Assembly: GCA_021371855.1 (NCBI GenBank)
Contig: JAJFVL010000004.1
Coordinates: forward strand, 1-64,000
Source of the DNA: Bacteroidales bacterium
Lineage (GTDB): Bacteria; Bacteroidota; Bacteroidia; Bacteroidales; VadinHA17
Direction: 5' to 3'
Length of the DNA: 64,000 nucleotides
A program made the position numbers and the translations under genes. Shown here in pieces: positions 43,969 through 53,632 of this stretch. Below the pieces are notes generated by a model. That model was not told the DNA's origin. It made no database searches and saw only the letters and a list, made by a program, of their open reading frames with translations. The first letter of the stretch is position 1, and the number at the start of each line of letters is the position of its first letter.

Positions 43969-45771
43969 TTATTGCCAAAGTGGGTCTTGTTCCAGTATGC
44001 CTGGTTGAGCATCGAGCTGTCTCCTGGGAATTGGCCAGCGAGAATTTTTCTCTTTGGTAAAAATGGCTCCCTGCATTGCATACCTGAAGTTTGAATCATT
44101 TTTTATGAATTCTGTTAACACTTTATCGTCAACACCCCAGCGAACCAGGTCAAAAAAACGATGACCTTCCATTCCAAATTCAAGACGCTGCTCCATGTGG
44201 ACTGCCTCCCTTGCATATTCCTTACTTGGAAAAGTCGGGTATTCCTTTATAAGGTAATTAGCCGCGGGTTGATTCCAGTCGACAATGGCATCAGAAGGCC
44301 CCGAAGGGTATTTATAATTGAGAACCCTGCCCATTGTAATGTTTACTGGATTTGCAGCTCTTCTTCGAACCTGATTTACTAATTGCCTTGCTGTCTCGAG
44401 ATCACCTTCTTCCACTGCACATTCAGCTCTCCATAATAATACACGAGCGTACCGGAGATACCTGTAATTGGTACCATGCTGACGTTTAAAGAGTGCATTT
44501 TGTGCAAGAGTCTCCTCGCTTTTACTGTACATGAGTTTTTTCTGGAGATATGGACCTCCAAAAGACTGTGAACGGATCCATTCAGCACCGGTCATGATAC
44601 CCCAACCCAGAAAATCAACTCCACGCCTTCCAATTGTTTGGTCCAGACGGGGATCAACCAATTGATCAGTTGGAATGAATTCAGTACCTACAGAAATGTT
44701 GTAGTCATTTTTCAAATTTTCATCATTGAATTTTGGACCGTTTATTCCCAACAAAGGGAGTCCATTGGCATCTACCTTAAAAGCATTAACGAGATCCTGG
44801 GTGGGCTGGTAGAAACCACAACATACCGGAAGAAATCTGTTATACGCGTTACAAAGCTGACTATCCATGTTTGCGTGGCTGCTGCTGGTACCTGAGCCGT
44901 CATTAACCGATTGTTGTATCTCAAAAATAGATTCTTTATTATTTTCTGTTTTTACGGAGAAATTGTCACGGTAATTTTCCATTAATGCAAATCGATTACT
45001 GTTGATAATATTATCAAGCAGGGCTTTTGCTTCTGTATATTCATGCTGAAAAAGATGAGCATAAGCTTTAATGCCCATGGCAGCATATTTTGTTGGTCTG
45101 CCAGGTTCGCCAGGATATGATTCTGCCAGGTGGTCAATTGCAAATTGCAGATCAGCTTCTATCTCAGGCCATATTTGATGGTCATTCTTTACAGTTTTAG
45201 GATCAACATCTTCTGATATGTATGGAACCTGCCAGTACATTTTTTGCAATCTGAAATGCCATAAACCCCTTATAAATCTTGCCTGGGCTTTAAGATCGTT
45301 GATTTTTGCTTCATTATTAATTATTGCCTCTGCGATCTTCAATGCCTTTAATACTTCATTTGCTCTGGCAATACCATCATAACCTATCATCCATTTATAT
45401 TCAACCCAGGGGTTATCCGGCGTAGGTTCGTATCGTTCTATATAAAAAATATCTATTATATCGCCGGCAGTGGAACCTTTGGTAGCATCATCCGAAGCTA
45501 AATTCCATGGCCAATTCTTGGTAGAGCCCGCAGCAGCATAGCTCTGGTTTGCCATTTGAGCACCATCTAAAGTACTGTATGCACCAATTAACAGGAAATT
45601 TACCCCTTTCTCGTCAGAAAAGGACTCTGTAGTAGTGACGCCTTTGGGGCTTTTATCCAGAAAATCCTCACATTTATTCAAAGGTACAGATAAAGTTAAT
45701 AATAGGATAATAACCCACCTTTTCCTTATCGTTTGATTAATTTTTGGTCCTACTTTGACTATATTTTTCAT
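43969..45771 (-). CDS. susD: SusD/RagB family outer-membrane glycan-binding lipoprotein
   Basis: The protein has 600 residues with the start at 45771 (MKNIVKVGPKINQTIRKRWV). The hydrophobic signal leads to a Cys before EDFLDKSPKG, the usual 'C-x-D-F-L-D-x-x-P' lipoprotein start of SusD. TPR-like helices follow, with ARFIRGLWHFRLQKMYWQVP (the A-x-x-x-R-A-x-Y-H-F-x-L element), and the C-terminal RQLDAQPGILEQDPLW (the Q-N-P-G-W type end). It caps the SusC channel and binds oligosaccharide at the cell surface. It starts 43 bases after the susC stop. SusD family membership is clear; ligand unknown. Confidence 0.92.
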   Translation of the reverse strand: MKNIVKVGPKINQTIRKRWVIILLLTLSVPLNKCEDFLDKSPKGVTTTESFSDEKGVNFLLIGAYSTLDGAQMANQSYAAAGSTKNWPWNLASDDATKGSTAGDIIDIFYIERYEPTPDNPWVEYKWMIGYDGIARANEVLKALKIAEAIINNEAKINDLKAQARFIRGLWHFRLQKMYWQVPYISEDVDPKTVKNDHQIWPEIEADLQFAIDHLAESYPGEPGRPTKYAAMGIKAYAHLFQHEYTEAKALLDNIINSNRFALMENYRDNFSVKTENNKESIFEIQQSVNDGSGTSSSHANMDSQLCNAYNRFLPVCCGFYQPTQDLVNAFKVDANGLPLLGINGPKFNDENLKNDYNISVGTEFIPTDQLVDPRLDQTIGRRGVDFLGWGIMTGAEWIRSQSFGGPYLQKKLMYSKSEETLAQNALFKRQHGTNYRYLRYARVLLWRAECAVEEGDLETARQLVNQVRRRAANPVNITMGRVLNYKYPSGPSDAIVDWNQPAANYLIKEYPTFPSKEYAREAVHMEQRLEFGMEGHRFFDLVRWGVDDKVLTEFIKNDSNFRYAMQGAIFTKEKNSRWPIPRRQLDAQPGILEQDPLWQ

Positions 45772-45814
45772 AATTAAATAGTTTTTAAGTTCAGTTGTAT
45801 CAGACACATAATAA

Positions 45815-48800
45815 TTAAAAACTCATATTAATTCCTAACATATACCTTCTTGGGGCAGGCCAGTTTCCTAAATCTACTCCAAAACCTGAATCAGCACTGT
45901 TTATTGAAGGATCCAGACCGGAATATTTGGTAATAGTAAAAAGATCAGTTACGCTGATATAAACATGTAAACGGCTGATCTGTATAAGCTTTTTTAAATA
46001 TCCCGATAATTCGTATCCAAGTTGGAGATCCCGTAATCTTAAATAAGAACCGTTTTCTATATAATAACTGGATGGTAGCTGGCTATAAGAATCGTTTGCC
46101 TGAGCAATACACATTTTTGCGTCTTTATTATCTTTCAGATACGGACTGCCCCATGATTCATAAAGTCTTTTCTTACTACGGTTTTGTTGAAAGAAATTCA
46201 TATCTGTAGACCGACGCATCAGATTCACCATATCGTTACCAACAGAAGAATAGAAATTGGCCAGAAGTGTAAATTTCTTGTAATTAATATTAGCCACTAA
46301 ACCTGCAACAAAATCAGGATGGGGATTTCCGATATAAGTTCGATCATTTCCGTCAATTAATTCATCACCATTTACATCCCTGAACATGAACTGACCGGCT
46401 TTATTATATGCACCTCCAAACTGCGGAAAATAATTAGTTGCTTCTTCTGGTGATTGAAATATTCCTACAACATCATACCCGTAAAATGATGGATATGGTT
46501 GACCTTTTTCTGTTTGCACGATTGGGAATTCCCTGTATGAATCACCCATGAGTTTTTCGTTTTGCTTGCTGGACAATTTGATAATTTCGTTTTTATAGTG
46601 TGAAATATTAAGGGTGAGACTATAATTGAAGTCCCTCTTTAAAGATGATTGATAATTTAATTGTAAATCAAATCCACGATTCCGCATATCACCAACATTA
46701 ACTGAAGGTGCGGTTCCGTAACCCATAACAGCAGGTATCAATTCTCTGTAGAGCATATCCTTTGTATCTTTCTGCCATAAGTCAAAGGTCAGGTTAATGC
46801 TTTTCAAAATGGTCGCATCAATACCAATAGTTCTCGAAATTGTCGTTTCCCATTTGGTCATTGGATTACCGAATGCTGCCAGTGCGAACCCGGATGTAAG
46901 AACGTTACCACCTTTGATTGGATAATATGTGTTAAGTATCCTTGAACTATAGGTGGAGTATCCATTATAGTTACCAATGTTGTCATTCCCTGATTGACCC
47001 CAACTGACACGGAGCTTAAGATCATCCAACCAGTTTTTTTGCGAAGCCATAAATTCTTCATCTGAAATTCTCCAGGCAGCACCAACTGACGCAAAATTAC
47101 CCCAGGGATTTTTCGACCCAAAGCGTGATGAACCATCACGTCGGAAAGTAAGATCTAAAAGATATTTATTGTCATATGAATAGTTTAATCGCCCAAAAAA
47201 TGATAAAGTTGACCAATCATATGCTGATCCTGAATTGTCGCGCAAACCTTCGCCCGCATTCAGGACCATGTAATCCAAGTCTGTTGAAAAGAAATTATTT
47301 CGAAGCGCACTGAAATCTCTGCCATTCCTCCATATTGACTCTGTACCAAGTAATACCTGGAGACTATGAATATCGGCAAAAGAGGTTGTATAATTTAAAG
47401 TATTAGTAGAGTTAAATTGTTTATACTCACTCAAAGATTCAGTTAACTGATCAAATCCCCTGGCCTGATAAGATTCATAATTATTTTCCAATGGATATCT
47501 TAAACGATCTTGATTTATGATATATCCAAACAAAGATTTAAAATGCAAATTATCCATTATGGAAATGTCACCATAAAGATTTCCAACTAATTCCAGTACA
47601 CCTGAATTACGATTCCTGTCACGGTATATTTCAGCGAGTGGATTTGCACGTGCATCAAAAGCTGCCATCTTGGTAATCGGGGCCCAATTACCCATAATAT
47701 CATATACCGGTACAATTGTTGGCACTGTGGCTATTCCTGCTGCAGGACCACTTTCTCCCTGGTCACGACTCCCTTCAAAATTTGAATAACCTATTCTGCT
47801 CATTGTTCCTATTTCCAACCATTTCGTCGTATAGGAAATTAAATTTGCATTGAATGTGTAGCGTTGATAATCTGAATATTTCACAATTCCTTCCTCATTC
47901 ACATATCCGACCCCGAATCCATAGGTGAGATTTTCAGAACCCCCTGATAAAGAGAGGTTAGTTTCGTTAATCATCGCGGCCGGGCGATACAATAAATCAT
48001 ACCAGTCCGTCCCTTCCGGATTTGCTTTTGAAATCTGATAAGTATTCTTATCGTATAGTGACTCGTTTACCTGATCTGCACCACCAGGTAACACATATAC
48101 AGGTATTTTAGGCGTTTCGCCGCTTCCATATTGAGCATGATTTGGTTTTATCCCATCATTTTTTGCTTGTAGCCAAAGCATTTCGCCATATTCCTCTGGA
48201 TTTAGCAAGTCCATTCTGGCATAATTCTTGGCAAATCCTGTCCTCGCATCAAAATTTATCTTTGTGGGAGAGTTTTTCTTTCCTCTTTTGGTAGTAACCA
48301 GAATCACACCATTAGCTCCCCTGGCTCCATAAATAGCCGTAGAAGCAGCATCCTTTAATATCGTTATGGACTCAATATCCGATGGGTTGAGATTCAGTGT
48401 ACTGCCTCCGGGTACACCATCAATTACCCATAGAGGATCATTATTTCCAATAGTACCCACTCCGTGTACCCTGATTTTAGCATCCTGGCCAGGCACATTA
48501 GAATTATACACATCGACCCCTGATACCATGCCTTGTATTGACTCTGTTAGTCGTCCTTTTGGGTTGGTCATAATTTTGCCGACATCGACAGTTGACAAAC
48601 TACCTGTGAGACTGGCCTTCTTTTGTGTACCATAACCAACTACAACAACATCATCTAACCCGATGACATCAAGAACCATAGTCACATCAATTATAGTCTG
48701 CTTAGCTATAGGAATTTCCTGATTTAGCATCCCTATAAAGGAAAATATAAGTATTTGATTATTATCAGGAACCTCCAGGCTAAACTTGCCATTCATATCA

Positions 48801-49294
48801 GTTACTGTTGCTTTGGTAGTGCCTTTAATTTTGACTGATACTCCGGGTAGAGGCTCCCCTTGTTCATCATTCACTGTACCACTTACTTTAAAAGCTTGAA
48901 GTTGCGGTTTGGGTTTAACTTCTTTCAGATACTCGCTCTGGGATAGTATAATTTGCCTGTCAAAAACAATATATTCTACATTCGTTCCGGAAAAAACCTC
49001 GGCCAGTATCTTATCGATTTTTTCATTTGAAATCTGAAGATTGACTTTTCTGTCTATATCCACCAGTTTCTGGTTGAACAGGAAATAGAACTCACTTTGG
49101 TTTTCAATTTCTTTAAGAACTTGTTCTACAGTAGTTTCGCCAAGGTTCAGGGTCAATTTCGTGTTCTGGGAATAGGTGCTCCTGGCAAAAACCTGAAGAA
49201 CAGTAAAAAACATCAGGAAAGCGGTTAGTTTCATAATTTTTATAATTTTTAAAATGCAGTCAGCTTTTAGTACTGCTTTGAGATTTTTTTTCAT
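45815..49294 (-). CDS. susC: SusC/RagA TonB-dependent outer-membrane transporter with STN domain
   Basis: The protein has 1159 residues with the start at 49294; an upstream ATG at 49321 is possible but sits in the leader. After a signal peptide (ends VLQVFARSTYS) comes an STN (secretin/TonB short N-terminal) domain: GETTVEQVLKEIENQSEFYF. Next are a carboxypeptidase-regulatory-like domain (FKVSGTVNDEQGEPLPGVSV), the SusC hallmark DDVVVVGYGTQKKASLTGSL and the plug (IRVHGVGTIGNNDPLWVIDG). The 22-strand barrel ends in RRYMLGINMSF, with a terminal Phe. The STN domain couples ligand import to the FecR/ECF pair encoded upstream, so the locus is self-regulated by trans-envelope signalling. It imports oligosaccharides with SusD. 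Confidence 0.95.
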   Translation of the reverse strand: MKKNLKAVLKADCILKIIKIMKLTAFLMFFTVLQVFARSTYSQNTKLTLNLGETTVEQVLKEIENQSEFYFLFNQKLVDIDRKVNLQISNEKIDKILAEVFSGTNVEYIVFDRQIILSQSEYLKEVKPKPQLQAFKVSGTVNDEQGEPLPGVSVKIKGTTKATVTDMNGKFSLEVPDNNQILIFSFIGMLNQEIPIAKQTIIDVTMVLDVIGLDDVVVVGYGTQKKASLTGSLSTVDVGKIMTNPKGRLTESIQGMVSGVDVYNSNVPGQDAKIRVHGVGTIGNNDPLWVIDGVPGGSTLNLNPSDIESITILKDAASTAIYGARGANGVILVTTKRGKKNSPTKINFDARTGFAKNYARMDLLNPEEYGEMLWLQAKNDGIKPNHAQYGSGETPKIPVYVLPGGADQVNESLYDKNTYQISKANPEGTDWYDLLYRPAAMINETNLSLSGGSENLTYGFGVGYVNEEGIVKYSDYQRYTFNANLISYTTKWLEIGTMSRIGYSNFEGSRDQGESGPAAGIATVPTIVPVYDIMGNWAPITKMAAFDARANPLAEIYRDRNRNSGVLELVGNLYGDISIMDNLHFKSLFGYIINQDRLRYPLENNYESYQARGFDQLTESLSEYKQFNSTNTLNYTTSFADIHSLQVLLGTESIWRNGRDFSALRNNFFSTDLDYMVLNAGEGLRDNSGSAYDWSTLSFFGRLNYSYDNKYLLDLTFRRDGSSRFGSKNPWGNFASVGAAWRISDEEFMASQKNWLDDLKLRVSWGQSGNDNIGNYNGYSTYSSRILNTYYPIKGGNVLTSGFALAAFGNPMTKWETTISRTIGIDATILKSINLTFDLWQKDTKDMLYRELIPAVMGYGTAPSVNVGDMRNRGFDLQLNYQSSLKRDFNYSLTLNISHYKNEIIKLSSKQNEKLMGDSYREFPIVQTEKGQPYPSFYGYDVVGIFQSPEEATNYFPQFGGAYNKAGQFMFRDVNGDELIDGNDRTYIGNPHPDFVAGLVANINYKKFTLLANFYSSVGNDMVNLMRRSTDMNFFQQNRSKKRLYESWGSPYLKDNKDAKMCIAQANDSYSQLPSSYYIENGSYLRLRDLQLGYELSGYLKKLIQISRLHVYISVTDLFTITKYSGLDPSINSADSGFGVDLGNWPAPRRYMLGINMSF

Positions 49295-49305
49295 AGTTTT
49301 GTGTG

Positions 49306-49402
49306 GTTTAGCGTTAAACATAAAAATGAACTGACTTTAAGTCAGGATGAAAAAATTAATGCTAAATTGTCCAGGAAAGTGCCCCCGCACTTTCCTTTTT
49401 TT
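49306..49402 (+). ncRNA. Candidate antisense RNA over the susC leader
   Basis: On the plus strand, TAGTTTTG (49294-49301) matches the -7 box TAnnTTTG exactly. The predicted RNA would begin near 49306 and end at the terminator 49374-49402, about 95 nt long, wholly antisense to the susC leader. Within it, GTTTA-GCGT-TAAAC and CTGACTT-T-AAGTCAG (49331-49345) form two further hairpins. No clear -33 TTTG lies at the expected distance. The arrangement recalls the antisense sRNAs known upstream of susC-like genes in Bacteroides (DonS class). Promoter and RNA are predictions. Confidence 0.45.
49374..49402 (+). terminator. Strong intrinsic terminator facing against susC
   Basis: GGAAAGTGC and GCACTTTCC form a perfect 9-bp GC-containing stem around CCCC, followed by seven T on the plus strand. 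No plus-strand protein gene ends here. On the minus strand the hairpin lacks a T tract and lies in the susC leader, so it is oriented for an antisense transcript. Confidence 0.85.
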
Positions 49403-49542
49403 AAGGGTAACTTATTTCTTCATAGGCAATCAAAATTTTTTGATTATTTCGAATAGATATCTATTAAATATAATGTAAATTACAGCTTTACGTTATTATA
49501 ACATTCTTCTGTCAATCCATCGTTCCATCATCTGAATTGATA

Positions 49543-50775
49543 CTACTTCTTTGACATAACATCTATTTCCTGAACCTTATATGCAAAGTCATCCATTTTT
49601 TCCCTTGGCTGTTTAACAAACTTAATGGGACCTGTAAGCGATAAAAGTTTTAATACCTGGTCGAGACTTTCTTCTTCAAAGGTGGCCCAGTATGTGTATT
49701 CATTGATACTGTCATCCAGAATATTAAATTTTACATTATACCAGCGCTCGATCCTTTTCAGTAACCTGGGCATGGGATCGTTTCGCAGAACAAGTTTACC
49801 CTCTTTCCATGCTGTGTAAAAATCAGGTTCATCGAATTTAATATTCAAATTACCTTTTTTCATATTATACACGGCACATTGACCGGGTTTCATCTCAGAC
49901 AGGAATTCAGAGAATTTCTTTTTATCCTCAAGTACAACTGCCACTTCAGTTGTTCTGCCAGATTCAATTTGACTGTTGACATCCTTAATCTGGTAGATTG
50001 CATGTAATCCGGATTTCAATTGTGCAACATTTATTTCCTTATTGTTTTCTTTGTCTATTAGCTCAATTATTCCTGATTCCAGTGTAAATTCCTGGAAACC
50101 TTCCCCGGGATAGGTATATACGTTAAATCTGGTTCCCAGTACTTTAACATTCAATCCAGCTGTTTTAACTATAAATGGTTTGTCTTTATCATGATGTACA
50201 TCGAAGAAGGCTTCTCCAACAAGTTCTACTTCCCTGGTACTTCCTGAAAAATTTACCGGATACTTTAGGCGGCTTCCATTGTTGAGGCTGCCTTTTGTTC
50301 CGTCCGGCAACTCAAACTGACTGCGTGCGCCAAGTGGACATATAATTTCATTATATGCAATCTTAGCTTGAGCTTGATGCTTACTCGAAAGCTTCTGACT
50401 GTAAATCTGCCATGCAACATACCCCATCAATGGCAATAATAATATTGCCGCAGCACGGGAGAGGTTTTTTAAAACAAAGTTGAATAATATAACAGGTTTT
50501 GATATATTTGGGCATGATTTAACATTTTCTTTTTTCCTTGAGATATTAATTTTATGATGAATCCTGTCAAGTAACATTTCGAGGTTAATTGCAGGCTCCC
50601 TGGTATCGGTTTCAGTTTCCTCCCAAAGAGCTCTGAGGCGACTTTCGTACTTTAAAGCCTTTTTGGGATTATTTAACCAGCTATTTACCAGACTCTTCTC
50701 TTCCTCAGAAGCACTGTCCTCAAAATATTTTTTCAGGATGCTGTATTGGATCTCGTTGAAATTGTTTGAATTCAT
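49543..50775 (-). CDS. FecR-family anti-sigma factor
   Basis: The protein has 410 residues with the start at 50775 (MNSNNFNEIQYSILKKYFED). The N-terminal cytosolic DUF4880-like region has the ...S-E-E-E-K-x-L-V-N-S-W-L pattern. A single membrane helix AAAILLLPLMGYVAWQIYSQ follows. The periplasmic FecR domain contains ARSQFELPDGTKGSLNNGSR, LKYPVNFSGSTREVELVGEA and FFDVHHDKDKPFIVKTAGLN. The C-terminal DUF4974 domain has WYNVKFNILDDSINEYTYW. It binds the ECF sigma factor on the inside and the SusC STN domain on the outside. Spacing to the sigma gene is unusually wide. Confidence 0.93.
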   Translation of the reverse strand: MNSNNFNEIQYSILKKYFEDSASEEEKSLVNSWLNNPKKALKYESRLRALWEETETDTREPAINLEMLLDRIHHKINISRKKENVKSCPNISKPVILFNFVLKNLSRAAAILLLPLMGYVAWQIYSQKLSSKHQAQAKIAYNEIICPLGARSQFELPDGTKGSLNNGSRLKYPVNFSGSTREVELVGEAFFDVHHDKDKPFIVKTAGLNVKVLGTRFNVYTYPGEGFQEFTLESGIIELIDKENNKEINVAQLKSGLHAIYQIKDVNSQIESGRTTEVAVVLEDKKKFSEFLSEMKPGQCAVYNMKKGNLNIKFDEPDFYTAWKEGKLVLRNDPMPRLLKRIERWYNVKFNILDDSINEYTYWATFEEESLDQVLKLLSLTGPIKFVKQPREKMDDFAYKVQEIDVMSKK

Positions 50776-51298
50776 GTAACAGAAATTTTGAAGTGTAGCA
50801 ACCAAAAGTACCCGGATTTTAGGTACTTTTGGTTTACACAATCCTAACCACTAACCTAATGTTCTTATCATAACGTTCTAGGTGAATGACAAAATTTACA
50901 AAATTTAATAAGATCATAAGAATTGTTATTAATAAATTACCCTTTGAATGAATTTTTAACTTCTTTGTCATTTGCTTAGTCTCAGTTACATAATATATCC
51001 ATAAACCTGAGTAAATACTTACTTTGGAATGTAGTTTTTTTTTCTTTCAGGGAATAAATTCTCTATCAATTGTAGAACTGACCTCCAATGCAGCACGTAT
51101 GTTAAATGTTTGCAGGTTTAAACGTAAGTATATGAGCACGATGAACCACAGTATTTCTATAAAGAAAATTTTAATAAATTGCTCCTGCCAATTTATTGAA
51201 TACTAAGTAAATACCTCCAAATTAAAATTTATAAATAGACTTTTTGTTGGTTCGGTAGTTTCATCCAAACTAATTCTTGAAAACTTAGTATTTGCTTA
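50776..51298. other. Long gap between fecR and the sigma gene
   Basis: This is a 523-base AT-rich stretch without a supported gene on either strand. In many Bacteroidota loci, sigma and anti-sigma genes lie within about 100 bases. The gap therefore probably contains a separate promoter for fecR/susC, but no consensus element was identified. Confidence 0.5.
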
Positions 51299-51874
51299 TT
51301 AATTTATAAACAAGTGATAAAACAGTAGTGAAATCATCGTACTACCGGCTAATTCTTCTTCAAGATATTTTAATGCTTTTGCCAGGTGATTCTCGGCAGT
51401 TCTGGTGGAAATATCTAACCTTCTTGCAATCTCCTTTATCTTTATGCCTTCCTGCCTGCTGAGTTTATATACCATTTTCCTTTTTGGAGGCAGCTTTTCA
51501 ATCGTTTTATTGGCTAAATCAAGTAATTCATTAAAAATAATGCCTCCATCTGTATTTTCAATGATTTCTGGAGTATTATTAAGAAGATAATCCTTTACTC
51601 TGGTTTCTATAGATTTGTTTCTATAATACTTACGGATTGAATTATAGGTAATGGTGAATATGTAATTCTTAAAATTCAATTCAATGTTAACCTGTTCATG
51701 CTTTTCCCATAAATTGACAAAAATTTCCTGTACGATCTCAGCTGCCGTATCTTGATCCTTAATTAATCCATAAGCAAAATTGTAGATTCTTTTGCTGTAC
51801 TGATGATATATTGTATCAAAAGCAGCAGCATCACCATCCTTGAATCGATATATTATCGTTTTGTCTTCTGGCAT
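51299..51874 (-). CDS. ECF-type RNA polymerase sigma factor
   Basis: The protein has 191 residues when started at MPEDKTIIYRFKDGDAAAFD; the 14 earlier residues of the longer frame are dispensable. Region 2 is FDTIYHQYSKRIYNFAYGLI, then AAEIVQEIFVNLWEKHEQVN. Region 4 is LPPKRKMVYKLSRQEGIKIK, then EIARRLDISTRTAENHLAKA. It is the sigma-70 subtype that is paired with FecR and a SusC STN domain, and would direct transcription of the locus when the ligand binds. It is the most upstream gene of the leftward locus. Confidence 0.93.
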   Translation of the reverse strand: MPEDKTIIYRFKDGDAAAFDTIYHQYSKRIYNFAYGLIKDQDTAAEIVQEIFVNLWEKHEQVNIELNFKNYIFTITYNSIRKYYRNKSIETRVKDYLLNNTPEIIENTDGGIIFNELLDLANKTIEKLPPKRKMVYKLSRQEGIKIKEIARRLDISTRTAENHLAKALKYLEEELAGSTMISLLFYHLFIN

Positions 51875-52160
51875 TATTAAGGATAATGATTTTGCGAAAA
51901 GAACGGTTTTATACATTAGAAAAGCTGGCTACTACGAAATTAGGAATTAATATTGGTTCTATAATCTTCTTTTGATGCTTTTTTTATGGTAAAATCTAAG
52001 AATAAGCATTTTATCAATAAGAAATAAGAAATATAATTTAATTATTTGCCGAATGTCCAAGTATGTAGAGGTTGGGACATTTGTCAATCCGGCTAAATAT
52101 CCGATCGCTTCAAATTTTCACGAAGTAGCTTCCAGATATTTAATAAGAACTACCGGTATT

Positions 52161-52910
52161 TTAATAATTTCCACAGAGCTCCTGTAATTTTTCAAAAGTA
52201 GACTTTAAAGCAAATGAAAATAACAAAATATCAAGTCCACAGAGTAAGTAAGTGCAACCATCTTTGATCTCGCTAATCAAGGCCTCAGGACTTGCTCCGT
52301 AGATCCCATACGGAACTTTGAATTCGTTGCACTTGCTCTTTATTTGATCAATAGCTGCCCTCACATCTGGATGAGTAACCTGACCAATCAGTCCCATGCT
52401 GGCAGAGAGATCATAAGGTCCTATGAAGATCGAATCAAATCCTTTCACTTTCAAAATTGAATCAATATTCTTTACACCTTCAATATGCTCAATCTGGAGC
52501 ATTATGTGAATATTCTCATTTGCGTGTGACAAATAGTAATTTGAATCTTGACCATATCCATGGGCTCGTGTCAGACCAACTGATCTCTGACCTTCCGGAG
52601 GGTACTTTGATGCCTGAATAACTCTTGCGGCTTCTTGCGCAGTTTTGACCATTGGAACTAGAATTCCATCACAACCAGTATCAAGAATTCTTTTGATCAA
52701 AATTTCATCTATTCCGGGTATTCTTACAATTCGATATATTTTTTTGTCAAAGACTTGTAATGCCTCTTGCACATCTTCAAGGGATAACGCTGAGTGTTCC
52801 ATATCAATCATTACCCAGTTGAAACCTGAATTTGAAATCATTTCCGCAACGTGAAGTGATCCGGTAGTATAGATTGTACCAAGCATCTGTTTATACTTAT
52901 TTTCTTTCAT
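52161..52910 (-). CDS. HpcH/HpaI-family class II (metal-dependent) aldolase
   Basis: This is a 249-residue TIM-barrel protein of the HpcH/HpaI family. FNWVMIDMEHSALSLEDV carries the conserved D-x-E-H, DGILVPMVKTAQEAARVIQA the central strand, YPPEGQRSVGLTRAHGYG the R-S-x-G-L/x-x-R-A signature, and MLQIEHIEGVKNID the E-x-x-x-G metal region. SIFIGPYDLSASMG (D-L-S) completes the site. Family members split 2-keto-3-deoxy (or 4-hydroxy-2-keto) acids to pyruvate and an aldehyde. It is the last gene of the leftward run that begins with dhaK, separated from dhaL by 70 bases. The aldehyde may be the substrate of the adjacent kinase. Confidence 0.85.
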   Translation of the reverse strand: MKENKYKQMLGTIYTTGSLHVAEMISNSGFNWVMIDMEHSALSLEDVQEALQVFDKKIYRIVRIPGIDEILIKRILDTGCDGILVPMVKTAQEAARVIQASKYPPEGQRSVGLTRAHGYGQDSNYYLSHANENIHIMLQIEHIEGVKNIDSILKVKGFDSIFIGPYDLSASMGLIGQVTHPDVRAAIDQIKSKCNEFKVPYGIYGASPEALISEIKDGCTYLLCGLDILLFSFALKSTFEKLQELCGNY

Positions 52911-52980
52911 GTTTGTATTTTGTTAGTTCCTAATGATCTTTTGAATGATTGCAATATCTGAGGCCTGACCAATAAGCCAA

Positions 52981-53622
52981 TTATTTTATAATGGTTATTG
53001 CTTCAAGAATTATTACAGCAACTGCACACCCCGGATCTATTTTCCCCTGGGTTTGATCTCCCAGCCATGCAGCCCTACCGATAAGACTCTTCAAAGGTGT
53101 TACCCGGTCACGACCTTCTCTTGCGGCTTCGACCATTTTTATGCCGGCATCTTTAAGAGGCATTCCAGAGTCTAAAGCACTTTTCAAGGCGTCAGATGCA
53201 GGTAAAAGAGCATCAAGAACAGTCTTGTCATTAAGCTTTGCTTTTCCTCGTTCCTGAATTCCTAAAGCTGCTGCAAGAAGAATATCCGGAAGAGTGGCAA
53301 TTGATAGTTGATTATTACCCTTGACTTTCATACCAGCACGCATGAGAGCAGTTGACATCAATGTCCCAAATGAAGATGACCCTGCACGATTGGCAACTAA
53401 ACCTGCATCGACAAGAAACTTGCCTAAATCATCAACCTGGGTTGTAGTTATGTATTCACGAAGTGCAAGTGATATCTTGTTCATTGTAATTCCCAGGTCT
53501 CCGTCTCCAATGGCCTGGTCCAGCTGTGTTAAATAATCATGATTTGTTTCGAGAGCTTGACATACACGTAAAGCGGCTGTTTTGAAGTGGTCTATAGAAA
53601 TTGAATTTTTCTGTGTATCCAT
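52981..53622 (-). CDS. dhaL: Dihydroxyacetone kinase ADP-binding subunit DhaL
   Basis: The protein has 213 residues with the start at 53622 (MDTQKNSISIDHFKTAALRV). LDQAIGDGDLGITMNK contains the D-G-D Mg-ADP binding Asp pair. ANRAGSSSFGTLMSTALMRA supplies the S-S-F/G-T element, and GRDRVTPLKSLIGRAAWLGD the C-terminal G-R-A-x-Y/W-L-G motif. DhaL holds the nucleotide that phosphorylates the sugar covalently bound to DhaK. Its start lies 10 bases past the dhaK stop. No DhaM phosphotransfer subunit is nearby, so ATP use, or partnering with a distant phosphodonor, remains open. Confidence 0.92.
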   Translation of the reverse strand: MDTQKNSISIDHFKTAALRVCQALETNHDYLTQLDQAIGDGDLGITMNKISLALREYITTTQVDDLGKFLVDAGLVANRAGSSSFGTLMSTALMRAGMKVKGNNQLSIATLPDILLAAALGIQERGKAKLNDKTVLDALLPASDALKSALDSGMPLKDAGIKMVEAAREGRDRVTPLKSLIGRAAWLGDQTQGKIDPGCAVAVIILEAITIIK

Positions 53623-53632
53623 GGTCAGATCA

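Noticed and set aside
49374..49402. Terminator of the fecR transcript
   Set aside because: On the minus strand the hairpin is followed by TGGACAA, not a T tract; the T run exists only on the opposite strand.
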